Shown one piece after another: positions 26,414 through 34,046 of a stretch of DNA of 64,000 nt; position 1 is the first letter of the stretch; each line of letters begins with the position of its first letter. The notes below the pieces were generated by a model that ran no database searches, had not been told where the DNA came from, and was given only the letters and a program-made list of their open reading frames with translations. The translations under genes and the position numbers were made by a program. This DNA is from Natronobacterium haloterrestre (GTDB taxonomy: Archaea > Halobacteriota > Halobacteria > Halobacteriales > Natrialbaceae), in assembly GCF_900112205.1 (NCBI RefSeq), contig NZ_FOKW01000012.1, forward strand, positions 50,929 to 114,928, read 5' to 3'.

Positions 26414-27202
26414 TTACACCAGGTCGCCGCGCCCCCGACCCGACGGGTTCGCCTCGGTCGACGGGATCTCGCCCGTCTCGGCGAGGCTCTTGAACCGCCG
26501 GAGGCTCTCGCCGGCGACCAGTTCTACGGGCGTGCCAAAGCGCGACAGTACCGCGTCGCCGAGCGCGCCGCCCGGCGGATCGTACTCGACCTCGAGGTCG
26601 ACCAGCGTGCCGCGATCCCCCGGTGCCGGCTCGAACGAGATCGTACACTCGTAGCCGATCGGCGCGCCCTCGAGCGACTGCCAGCGGAGCCGGTCGCCGG
26701 GCTCGTCCTCGACCAGCAGGGCTTCCCACTCGAGGGAGCGGCCGAGCGGGGCGTCTGCACGCCAGTGGTGGCGCTCCTCGGCCGCCGGATCGCCGGAGAC
26801 GTCGGCGAACCGACCGGCGATCCGGTCGAGGTGGCCGGGATCCCGCCAGTACTCGGCGAGTTCCTCGGCGGGCCGCCCCACGATGATCGATCGCTCGACG
26901 GTCGGCGCTTGCCCCTCGTCCACGATCGGGATGGCCTCCATGGAGCCAGCGTCCGCGTCGAGCAGCCGATACAGGCGGCTGTGACCGGTCAGCCCGCGGG
27001 CGACCAGGGCCCCGCCGACCGCCGCCGTCGCCGCGCCGGAGAGCGATCGATCCCGGAGGCCGCGCACGACGAGCGTGCCGCCGACCGCCGCCGACGCGAC
27101 GCGCTCCCACCGGCCGACGTTCGGTTCGTCGGCGGCCCGGGAGCGCCGATCCGCGGGGGCGGTCCGCTCGTCGAACGCGGTTTCGCTCGAGTCGGCCGTC
27201 AT
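26414..27202 (-). CDS. SRPBCC (cyclase/dehydrase-like) protein with DUF2892-like N-terminus
   Basis: A 262-residue protein. Residues 28-80 hold two short hydrophobic, glycine-rich repeats (VASAAVGGTLVVRGLRDRSL and AAVGGALVARGLTGHSRLY), as in DUF2892-type segments. From residue 100 a START/SRPBCC-type domain follows, with TVERSIIVGRPAEELAEYWR, ADVSGDPAAEERHHWRAD and GTLVDLEVEYDPPGG. SRPBCC proteins bind hydrophobic ligands in a helix-grip fold; the ligand here is unknown. It is convergent with the reductase gene, 18 bases apart. Confidence 0.85.
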   Translation of the reverse strand: MTADSSETAFDERTAPADRRSRAADEPNVGRWERVASAAVGGTLVVRGLRDRSLSGAATAAVGGALVARGLTGHSRLYRLLDADAGSMEAIPIVDEGQAPTVERSIIVGRPAEELAEYWRDPGHLDRIAGRFADVSGDPAAEERHHWRADAPLGRSLEWEALLVEDEPGDRLRWQSLEGAPIGYECTISFEPAPGDRGTLVDLEVEYDPPGGALGDAVLSRFGTPVELVAGESLRRFKSLAETGEIPSTEANPSGRGRGDLV

Positions 27203-27538
27203 GGTCGGACCCGGATGGGACGGCGGGTCGGTTCGACGCGAGGCCGGCCGTGACCGGGAGTCGCGACGGTCGACGCCTCGAGCACCGGACGCTGCGACAT
27301 GCGCACACGTCGGGAGCGGGTGTTGGGTTGCATTAGTGGTTCGTGACGTACTCGAGCGAACATCACCAATGGTGGTTGGGGCTGCGAGTGCACGCTCGGG
27401 GGAGCAGCCAGATGGAGACGCAGGGCTATCGTCGACCGCGGCACGGTTCCACGGCCGTCACCGAGGGCGAGGAGGACGCACTGCTGGAGGGAACCCAGTC
27501 GGGAAGTCGGGAGGACGCCCGGTAGCCGCGAGCCCCCG
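27203..27538. other. Intergenic region without a supported gene
   Basis: Short frames on both strands (for example 27343-27525 on plus) have poor haloarchaeal composition. I see no repeat or RNA gene. The left part must hold the SRPBCC gene's promoter. Confidence 0.45.
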
Positions 27539-27736
27539 TCAGTCGAGGATGTCGCCGATCCGGCGCGGTTCGCCCTGCAGGTTCGACTGCTCGGCGACGA
27601 TCTTCAACACTTCGTGATCGGTGACGTCGTGGTAGGATTTCTCGGTCGCCTCCTCGATGAGGTCCCGCTCGAGGCGGAACTCGGTCCCTTCGTACACGAC
27701 GTCGACGCCGTCGTCGTCGAACGCGAGAGTCGTCAT
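27539..27736 (-). CDS. DUF5800-like small protein
   Basis: A 65-residue acidic protein: MTTLAFDDDGVDVVYEGTEF, then LERDLIEEATEKSYHDVTDH, ending GEPRRIGDILD. It matches my memory of the short haloarchaeal DUF5800 family, whose function is unknown. The frame is open far upstream, but that part is Arg-rich shadow, so the ATG at 27736 is preferred. Confidence 0.75.
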   Translation of the reverse strand: MTTLAFDDDGVDVVYEGTEFRLERDLIEEATEKSYHDVTDHEVLKIVAEQSNLQGEPRRIGDILD

Positions 27737-27910
27737 GAACGGCCGTACGAGGTGGGATAATAAAAACGGGGCGGCTGGGAACGCAACCGCCCCGGTTCCC
27801 TGCGGGCGTTCTGATAGTCCTGGACTCGAGGAGGGAGCCGGACCGCGCCGACCGGGTAGTTTGAGGAAACAGGTCATCATTATTTTGACGAGGGGCGACC
27901 GAGGGAGCGT

Positions 27911-28725
27911 ATGAGCGAAGCAAGCGAAGCGACTCGGGGAGGGAGTCGACCGGTGACCCCGTCCGCGACCCCGAGCGCCGGTGGTGGAAGGAAGCTGTCG
28001 TCTACAGGCTGAGCAGGCCGAGTGCCTCGGGGTCGTACGGAAGACTTCGTCTTCCGTGATGACGAGACGCTCCGCGTCTCGAACCACTTGACCCCGAGGC
28101 GGTTCACCAGGGGCAGGAGATCGGGATGACGAATACCACGTTCGAGACGCCAGACGAGATTCGGGACGTCGAGGCCGCGAACTTCGTCGAAGCGGTCCTC
28201 GAGTCCGGCGAGTACGACTCCTACGAGGAGGTCCGGTCGGTCGTCGAGGCCCGGAGCCGGGACAACGCCCGGACGCCGATGCAGTGGTCCGACGAGCCAC
28301 ACGCCGGATTCACCGGCGAGGAGGGCGACGGCGAGCCCTGGCTCCCGGTCAACGACGACTACGAGTCGGTCAACGTCGCGGCCGCGCGGGCCGACGGGGA
28401 CTCGATCTGGCACTACTACCGGGAGTTGATCGACCTCCGGGAGCCGGGACGTCTTCGTTTACGGCGACTACGAACTGCTGGCGCCGGACCACCCCGAGGT
28501 GTTCGCGTACCGGCGGACGCTCGAGGACGAGACGCTGGTCGTCGCCTGTAACTTCTCCGACGGCGAGCCGACGGTCGAACTCCCGGCGCTGGCGGAGACG
28601 GAGGAGTCGCCCGACCTCCTGCTCGGGACCCACGGGCACGGCGACGAGAAGGGGGCCGGCGACGATCGGAGCCGGGAGCGGCACTCGAGTTGCGCCCCTA
28701 CGAGGCCCGCGTGTACGAACTGTAG
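27911..28725 (+). pseudogene. Broken GH13 alpha-glucosidase remnant
   Basis: Fragments of an oligo-1,6-glucosidase-like GH13 enzyme appear in order but in different frames. DPERRWWKEAVVY (27967-28005) is the N-terminal start of the barrel. VHQGQEIGMTN (from 28102), ARSRDNARTPMQWSDEP and DSIWHYYRELIDLRE come from near the end of the barrel. DVFVYGDYELLAPDHPEVFA follows after a frameshift near 28445, then a last frameshift before LELRPYEARVYEL and a TAG at 28723. The whole catalytic centre, normally about 350 residues, is missing. In its place is a 90-base hairpin-rich element. The gene cannot encode an active enzyme. Confidence 0.85.
28009..28101. mobile_element. Hairpin element inside the glucosidase remnant, IS200/IS605-like
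   Basis: Ends are GCCTCGGGGTC (28024-28034) and its inverse GACCCCGAGGC (28090-28100). Two perfect hairpins lie inside: GGAAGACTTCGTCTTCC (28039-28055) and CGAGACGCTCCGCGTCTCG (28063-28081). The adjoining GAGCAGGCCGAGTGCCTCGG resembles, from memory, sequence next to haloarchaeal IS200/IS605 elements. No transposase is present, so it would be a non-autonomous remnant. Confidence 0.5.
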
Positions 28726-28773
28726 CCGGTCGGTTCGTCGCGAGTCGCGACGGGCCGCCGGTGCCCGTCTGCT

Positions 28774-29688
28774 GTGCGTCAGACGACGCGCGAGCTTTAT
28801 TACTGGGGGGTCACATTGGATGCGAGTGTGGCCTTCAGCAGGGATCCGCTCGACGAACTCGTCGTCCCCGACGGGACCGAGGTCAAGGAAGTCGCCGTAG
28901 AGACGGCTGGAGACGTCCTCGTCGGTAGCAGAGCGACGATCGAGTTCGGCGTCCGGGGACGGAACGTTCTCGCGGGCGAGAGCGTCGAGGTCGACGGCGA
29001 GATCGAAGCCGAGGGCGACTGCCGGCTGGACATGTGGTGTGACGTCGCCGAAAACGTCCTGGTCGGCGAAGACGCCTACATCGGCGAGCGGGTCCACATC
29101 GGCGGCGAACTGAAAGTCGCCGGCGACCTAGACATCGGCGACGACGTCGACATCGAGGAGGGGTTCGAGGCCAACGGCTGGATCGTCATCCGGAACCCCA
29201 TGCCGACGATCGTCCTGCTTTTCGTCTACCTCAAACACCTCCTGCTGATCGGCGAGGAGGACACGGCCCAGCGGCTCATCTCGGAACTCGTCGAGGAGGA
29301 GGACGACGACGAACCCGACGCCGACCCGCTCGTGATCCCGCGGAACGCGACCCTCGGCGACGACGCCTGGCGCGTCTCGACGCCCGCGACCATCGGTTCG
29401 AACTGCCGGCTCCACGGCAACGTCCGCGCCGAGCGCCTCGAGGTCGGCCGTGAGTGCAACGTCTTCGGCAGTCTGCGGGCTCGAAACGACGTCTCGGTCG
29501 GCGAGGGGACCCGCATTCACGGCGACCTGACGACCCGCGACGGGGACGTCGTCCTCGAGGACGACGCCCGCGTGCTCGGCGACGTCTCCTGTGAGAACCT
29601 GCGGCTCGCCCCCGGAGCGGAGGTCGACGGCACGATTCGGGCGACCGGCGAGATCACCATGGAGACGACCGAACGCGAGCGGGAGTAG
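28774..29688 (+). CDS. Polymer-forming cytoskeletal (bactofilin-like) protein
   Basis: About 300 residues of short beta-strand repeats, as in bactofilins and haloarchaeal relatives: AGDVLVGSRATIEFGVRGRN, LVGEDAYIGERVHIGGELKV, and in the second half TIGSNCRLHGNVRAERLEVG. A central linker includes the hydrophobic segment MPTIVLLFVYLKHLLLIG. Bactofilins assemble spontaneously into filaments at the membrane. The N-terminus is uncertain. The frame opens at a GTG at 28774, but a TTG at 28816 gives LDASVAFSRDPLDELV, closer to the usual family start, and CTTTATTA just upstream could be its TATA box. Confidence 0.85.
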   Translation: MRQTTRELYYWGVTLDASVAFSRDPLDELVVPDGTEVKEVAVETAGDVLVGSRATIEFGVRGRNVLAGESVEVDGEIEAEGDCRLDMWCDVAENVLVGEDAYIGERVHIGGELKVAGDLDIGDDVDIEEGFEANGWIVIRNPMPTIVLLFVYLKHLLLIGEEDTAQRLISELVEEEDDDEPDADPLVIPRNATLGDDAWRVSTPATIGSNCRLHGNVRAERLEVGRECNVFGSLRARNDVSVGEGTRIHGDLTTRDGDVVLEDDARVLGDVSCENLRLAPGAEVDGTIRATGEITMETTERERE

Positions 29689-29750
29689 CGCCGACCGCCC
29701 GGAAGCGGATCGGCGACAAACCATTTGTAGGGTGGATTTAATTATCGGAC

Positions 29751-31277
29751 ATGCCACTCCGGAGCGGCGAGATACGGCTGGAAGGACTCCTCGTCGCTCT
29801 GCTCGGGTTCGGACTCACGCGACTCGTCGTCGCCGAGACGCTACGGACTGAAACGGCGGTTCCGTTTCTCGTGGTCGGAACCGTCCCGCTGGTGGTCGGC
29901 CTCGGCCTCGCAGTATTCGGCGTCGTGCTCGCAGTCGGTGCGTTCCGCCGCTCGTACGTTCGCACCGTCGCCGGCTGGACGGTCCTCGGCACGGCGGCGA
30001 TGACGGTCGTCCTGGGATTGACCGCCGCCGAGGCCGCGCTTCGGGGCGACCCCGTCGTCATCGTCTCTGAAAACAGCGTGCTCGTCGCGAACGTCCTCCT
30101 GGGCGGCGCCGTCGGCGGTGCGCTCACGGGCGACCGATCGGCCGCGAACCGCCACCGGCGACGGGAGGTCGAGCGGCAGGTCGACCAGGCAGTGCTCATC
30201 AATCGCGTGCTTCGTCACGAGGTCCTCAACAGCGCCACGATCGTTCGCGGCTACTCGGAACTGCTCCCCCAGCGATCGGACGACGACTCGGTCGACGCGA
30301 TCCGCGAGGCGGCAGACCGGATCGAGGCCACGATCGAGGAGATCGGCGAGTTCGCGGATCCATCGGTCTCGGACCTCGGGGCTGTCGACATCGAGGAGGT
30401 CGTCCGAGCCGAACTCGCCGGGCGGGGGCTCCCCGCCGAAACGGACCTCGAGTCAGTTCGCGTCGTCGCCGACGAACGGCTGGGGATCGTCGTGGGGGAA
30501 CTCCTCGAGAACGCGTTCGTTCACGGGACGAAGACTGACGCTGGAGAAACCGACGGGAACCCTCCGGTTCGGGTGGCCATCGATGCCAGCGAATCGGTCG
30601 TACATCTCCGGGTCATCGACGACGGACCTGGACTGCCGGCCCGGCCGCGGGGGCTTCTGGAGGAAGGGACGCTGCCCGAGTACGACGATCCCTCCTCCGG
30701 GTTCGGTCTCCAGCAGGTGCGGCTGCTCGTCGAGCGGTACGAGGGGACCGTCTCGGTCGAGGTCGACGACGGAACGACGGTGACCGTCTCGCTTCCGCGC
30801 GCGACGCCGGTCGGGGAGCCGACCTCGCCGCTCGAGGTCGGCCGTCGGGACCTCTTCGTCGCGGGCATCGCCTCGATCGTCGCTGGTGTCACCATGGGGC
30901 TGTACCTCGACGTCGTCCAGGGGCTGTTGCCGGTCATCGGCGCGCTGTACGGCGTCGAGAACCCCACGGTCGGGTGGGTCACGCACCTGTTCCACAGCCT
31001 CGTCTTCGGTTTGCTGTTCGCCGCCGGAATGGTTCGACCGACGTTCCGGTCCCACGACGGCGTCGGCAAGCGGATCGCGCTCGGTGCCGGCTGGGGGGTC
31101 GTCCTCTGGCTGGTCGCCGCCGGCTTCGTGATGCCGGTCTGGCTGTCGCTGGTCGGTCTCGAGGCGCCGCTACCGAACCTCAGCCGGGCCGGACTGGTTT
31201 CCCACGTTCTCTGGGGGACGGTCCTCGGGGGATTCTACGGAGTCGTCTCCCGCTGGCTCTCGTGGCCGCGTCGGTGA
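29751..31277 (+). CDS. Sensor histidine kinase with membrane domains at both ends
   Basis: A 508-residue kinase. Four N-terminal helices (residues 8-125) precede a cytoplasmic core. The phospho-accepting histidine is in NRVLRHEVLNSATIVRGYSE near residue 155. The ATP-binding domain shows the N box GELLENAFVHGTK, the G1 box VIDDGPGLP and the G2 box SSGFGLQQVRLLVE. After LPRATPVGEPTSP, residues 365-505 form another membrane domain of about four helices. Histidine kinases normally end after the ATPase domain, so this is unusual. No response regulator is adjacent. A strong hairpin follows the stop. Confidence 0.85.
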   Translation: MPLRSGEIRLEGLLVALLGFGLTRLVVAETLRTETAVPFLVVGTVPLVVGLGLAVFGVVLAVGAFRRSYVRTVAGWTVLGTAAMTVVLGLTAAEAALRGDPVVIVSENSVLVANVLLGGAVGGALTGDRSAANRHRRREVERQVDQAVLINRVLRHEVLNSATIVRGYSELLPQRSDDDSVDAIREAADRIEATIEEIGEFADPSVSDLGAVDIEEVVRAELAGRGLPAETDLESVRVVADERLGIVVGELLENAFVHGTKTDAGETDGNPPVRVAIDASESVVHLRVIDDGPGLPARPRGLLEEGTLPEYDDPSSGFGLQQVRLLVERYEGTVSVEVDDGTTVTVSLPRATPVGEPTSPLEVGRRDLFVAGIASIVAGVTMGLYLDVVQGLLPVIGALYGVENPTVGWVTHLFHSLVFGLLFAAGMVRPTFRSHDGVGKRIALGAGWGVVLWLVAAGFVMPVWLSLVGLEAPLPNLSRAGLVSHVLWGTVLGGFYGVVSRWLSWPRR

Positions 31278-31318
31278 CGCCCGCCCTCCGGATCTGTGGC
31301 CACAACTGAAACGATTTA

Positions 31319-31354
31319 CACACCGATCGCACAGCTGTCGTGCGATCGGGTGTG
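31319..31354 (+). terminator. Strong hairpin after the histidine kinase gene
   Basis: CACACCGATCGCAC (31319-31332) pairs with GTGCGATCGGGTGTG (31340-31354) around a 7-base loop, with one unpaired G. It lies 42 bases after the kinase stop and before the fixA promoter. Transcription termination or transcript-end protection is the simplest reading; a regulatory palindrome is possible. Confidence 0.5.
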
Positions 31355-31512
31355 CATTGACTTTCAGTGGCTACTATAGCCGAAATAGGTTTTCGAGGCG
31401 GGTCGTGGCTATCGGCGCGAGTTTCTACTGGCGATTTTTACCCCTATTCTTAATACTGATAAATGCGATAGGGAAAGACGAGCATGGTAATAAAAGACAC
31501 ACTTCGCGGATG

Positions 31513-31518
31513 GAGGTA
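31513..31518 (+). promoter_or_regulatory. Shine-Dalgarno site of fixA
   Basis: GGAGGT ends four bases before the ATG at 31522. A clear ribosome-binding site is uncommon in leaderless-prone haloarchaea. It supports this ATG over an open upstream extension from 31357. Confidence 0.6.
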
Positions 31519-31521
31519 TCC

Positions 31522-32406
31522 ATGCGATCGATCGTACTGACGAAAGGCGTCCCGGACTTCTCGGAGGGGGCGGTGTCGTTCGACGAGGACGGCCACCTGG
31601 AGCGGGGGAAGACGCCGACGGTGATGAACCCGAACGACGAGTTCGCGGTCCAGGCGGCGCTCCAGACGAAGGTCCGCCACGGCGGGCACGTCAGCGGGAT
31701 GAGCATGGGGCCACCGGGGTACGCGGAGGTACTCGAGGAGGCGATGGAATCGGTCTATCTCGACGACAGCTACCTCCTCTCGGATCGGGAACTCGCGGCC
31801 TCGGACACGTGGGCGACGGCGATCACCCTGAACGCGGGCCTCGAGACGTACCAGGAGCAGGTCGCGGAGATCGACCTCGTGTTCGCGGGGTTCAAGACGG
31901 CCGACGGCGAGACGGGCCAGACCGGTCCACAGACCTGTTGGGGGATGGACTGGCCGATCGTCACCCACGTGATCGCGCTGGACGTCGATTCCGAGGAGCG
32001 GCGACTGCGGGCGAAGCGACTCGTGGAGGGCGACGTCGACGAGATCGAGACGGTCGAAGCGCCCCTGCCGTGTTTCGTCGTCACCGATCCCGAGTTCGAG
32101 CCCACCTACCGGAAAGCGTCTCACCGGCTGACCCACAAGCAACTCCGCGCGGAGACCCAGGAGCGGGCGGCCAACCACGAGGAGCACCTGACCACGTGGG
32201 ACCACGTCGACCTGAACCTCGACCCCGACTACATCGGGCTCGACGGCTCGCCGACGATCGTCTCCTCGGTCGACCCGATCCCCAAAGCGCCGTCCGAGCG
32301 GGAGGCGACGATGATCGATCCGGGCGAGGACGACATGGGCGAAGTCCTCGAAGAGATGCACCCGTTCGCCGCGGGAGGGGACGCCGGCACGGGGGCAGGT
32401 GATTGA
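31522..32406 (+). CDS. fixA: Electron transfer flavoprotein beta subunit FixA
   Basis: A 294-residue ETF beta subunit. It starts MRSIVLTKGVPDFSEGAVSF, then TVMNPNDEFAVQAALQTK, and includes the FAGFKTADGETGQTGPQTCW segment and the conserved VTHVIALDVD. In Fix/bifurcating ETFs this subunit binds a second nucleotide and receives electrons from NADH. It is the first gene of fixA-fixB-fixCX, overlapped or tightly spaced. The complex probably passes NADH electrons both to menaquinone and to a ferredoxin, or links acyl-CoA oxidation to the quinone pool. Starts before 31522 read through a non-coding leader. Confidence 0.93.
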   Translation: MRSIVLTKGVPDFSEGAVSFDEDGHLERGKTPTVMNPNDEFAVQAALQTKVRHGGHVSGMSMGPPGYAEVLEEAMESVYLDDSYLLSDRELAASDTWATAITLNAGLETYQEQVAEIDLVFAGFKTADGETGQTGPQTCWGMDWPIVTHVIALDVDSEERRLRAKRLVEGDVDEIETVEAPLPCFVVTDPEFEPTYRKASHRLTHKQLRAETQERAANHEEHLTTWDHVDLNLDPDYIGLDGSPTIVSSVDPIPKAPSEREATMIDPGEDDMGEVLEEMHPFAAGGDAGTGAGD

Positions 32407-32408
32407 CC

Positions 32409-34046
32409 ATGACCATGGATCCGAACGAACACACGGTCGACGAACTCGAGGACGAACTGGAATCGATCGACGACGAGGACGTACTCCAGTCGATCCTGGA
32501 AGCCGAGCAGGCGGGCCGGGACCGAAAGACGGCCCGCGAGGCGGTCCACCGGCGGCTCGAGGCCGTCGGTGCGGTCGACGAGGAAAGCGAGAGCGAGGGA
32601 CTCGAGGGCGACACCGAGACGGAAGGCGAGTACGAGGAGACGGAGGAGACGGTCGGCGAGGAGGCGGAGGGCGAAGAGGTAGAGGAGGTAGCCGAAGCAG
32701 AAGACGAAGCGGGAGAGGAAGAGGAGGAAGACGACGAACTCTCCCACCCCACTCGCGACAAACGACACGTCCGCGCCCTCGAGGACGGCGACTACGCCGA
32801 CATGTGGGTGTTCTGCGAGACCCAGGGGGGCGAACTCATCGACGTCTCGAAGGAGATGCTCGGAAAGGCCCGTCGCCTGATGGACGAGTTCGCGGAGGAG
32901 TATGGGGTCTCCGCGAGCGAAGAGAGCGGAGGCTCGGAAGACGGGACGGCTTCCGGCGACGAGGAGAACGTCGTCGCCTTCCTGATGGGCGACGACTGCG
33001 AGGGGCTGGCGGAGGAGTGTATCGCCTACGGGGCCGACGTCGCGGTCTACCACGACGACGACAGACTCGAGCGGTTCTTGCACAAGCCCTACACCGAAAT
33101 CTCGGCTCACATGGCCCGCGGCGAAGGGTCGATCGAGAGCACGGAGTGGCGCGACTACGACCAGCCCCGTTACATCCTGTTCCCGGCGACGAACAACGGC
33201 CGGGACCTCTCGGCGAAGGTGCAGGCCGAACTCGACTCCGGGCTCGCCTCGGACTGTTCGGACCTGTTCATCGAGGAGAACGAGGTCTCGAACCCCGTCA
33301 AGACGGGCGAACCCGGCGTCAAGAAAACGTTCGAGAAGGTCCTTCATATGAAGCGTCCGGACTTCTCGGGCTTCGAGTATTCGACCATCCTCTGTCTCGA
33401 CAACCCGGGTCGGGAGTTCCACCCGCAGGGCGCGTCCGTGATTCCTGGGAGTTTCGAGCCGATCGAGCCGGATTACGATCGGGACGGGCTGGTCGTCGAA
33501 CACGAGATGGCCCTCGAGGACGACTGGTTCCGCGTCGAGATCACCGAACACGACCGGCTCGAAGCGGGCATCGACCTCACGGGTCACGAGGTGATCGTCT
33601 GTCTCGGGCGGGGTATCGCGGAGGATCCCACCGAGGGGATGGAACTCGGGCTGGACCTGGTCGACGCGTTCGAGGACGCGGAACTGGGCATCACCCGGGG
33701 CATCGTCACCTCCTCCTACCAGTTCGAGGGCCACGTCGAGGAGTACTCGAAGGAAGAACGACAGATCGGCGAGACCGGCCAGGTCGTCGCACCCGATCTC
33801 TACATCGCCGCCGGCGTCTCCGGCGCGGTCCAGCACAAGGTCGGGATGGACGAGTCGGATACGATCGTCGCGATCAACACGGACACCGACGCCCGGATCC
33901 GGGACTTCTCGGACTACTTCATCGAGGGCGACCTGTTCGAGGTGCTCCCGGAACTGACCGAGGCGATCGAGTCCGGCCGGACCGAACTCGAGGCGATCGC
34001 GGACGGCAGCGGCGAGGAGAGCGAAAACGGGGGTGAGAGCCGATGA
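32409..34046 (+). CDS. fixB: Electron transfer flavoprotein alpha subunit FixB, with long acidic N-terminal extension
   Basis: A 545-residue ETF alpha subunit, about 200 residues longer than most. Residues 1-105 are a charged helix followed by a run of Glu/Asp residues. The ETF core begins at DMWVFCETQGGELIDVSKEM. The FAD site is in the C-terminal domain: IAAGVSGAVQHKVGMDESDT, then IVAINTDTDARIRDFSDYF. Serine- and Glu-rich inserts occur near residues 170-185. The start is the ATG at 32409, two bases after the fixA stop; a TTG start would overlap fixA. Its end overlaps fixCX by four bases. Confidence 0.93.
   Translation: MTMDPNEHTVDELEDELESIDDEDVLQSILEAEQAGRDRKTAREAVHRRLEAVGAVDEESESEGLEGDTETEGEYEETEETVGEEAEGEEVEEVAEAEDEAGEEEEEDDELSHPTRDKRHVRALEDGDYADMWVFCETQGGELIDVSKEMLGKARRLMDEFAEEYGVSASEESGGSEDGTASGDEENVVAFLMGDDCEGLAEECIAYGADVAVYHDDDRLERFLHKPYTEISAHMARGEGSIESTEWRDYDQPRYILFPATNNGRDLSAKVQAELDSGLASDCSDLFIEENEVSNPVKTGEPGVKKTFEKVLHMKRPDFSGFEYSTILCLDNPGREFHPQGASVIPGSFEPIEPDYDRDGLVVEHEMALEDDWFRVEITEHDRLEAGIDLTGHEVIVCLGRGIAEDPTEGMELGLDLVDAFEDAELGITRGIVTSSYQFEGHVEEYSKEERQIGETGQVVAPDLYIAAGVSGAVQHKVGMDESDTIVAINTDTDARIRDFSDYFIEGDLFEVLPELTEAIESGRTELEAIADGSGEESENGGESR

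Noticed and set aside
27343..27525. 60-codon plus-strand frame upstream of the DUF5800-like gene
   Set aside because: Composition and codon use are not gene-like, and no domain or homologue comes to mind.
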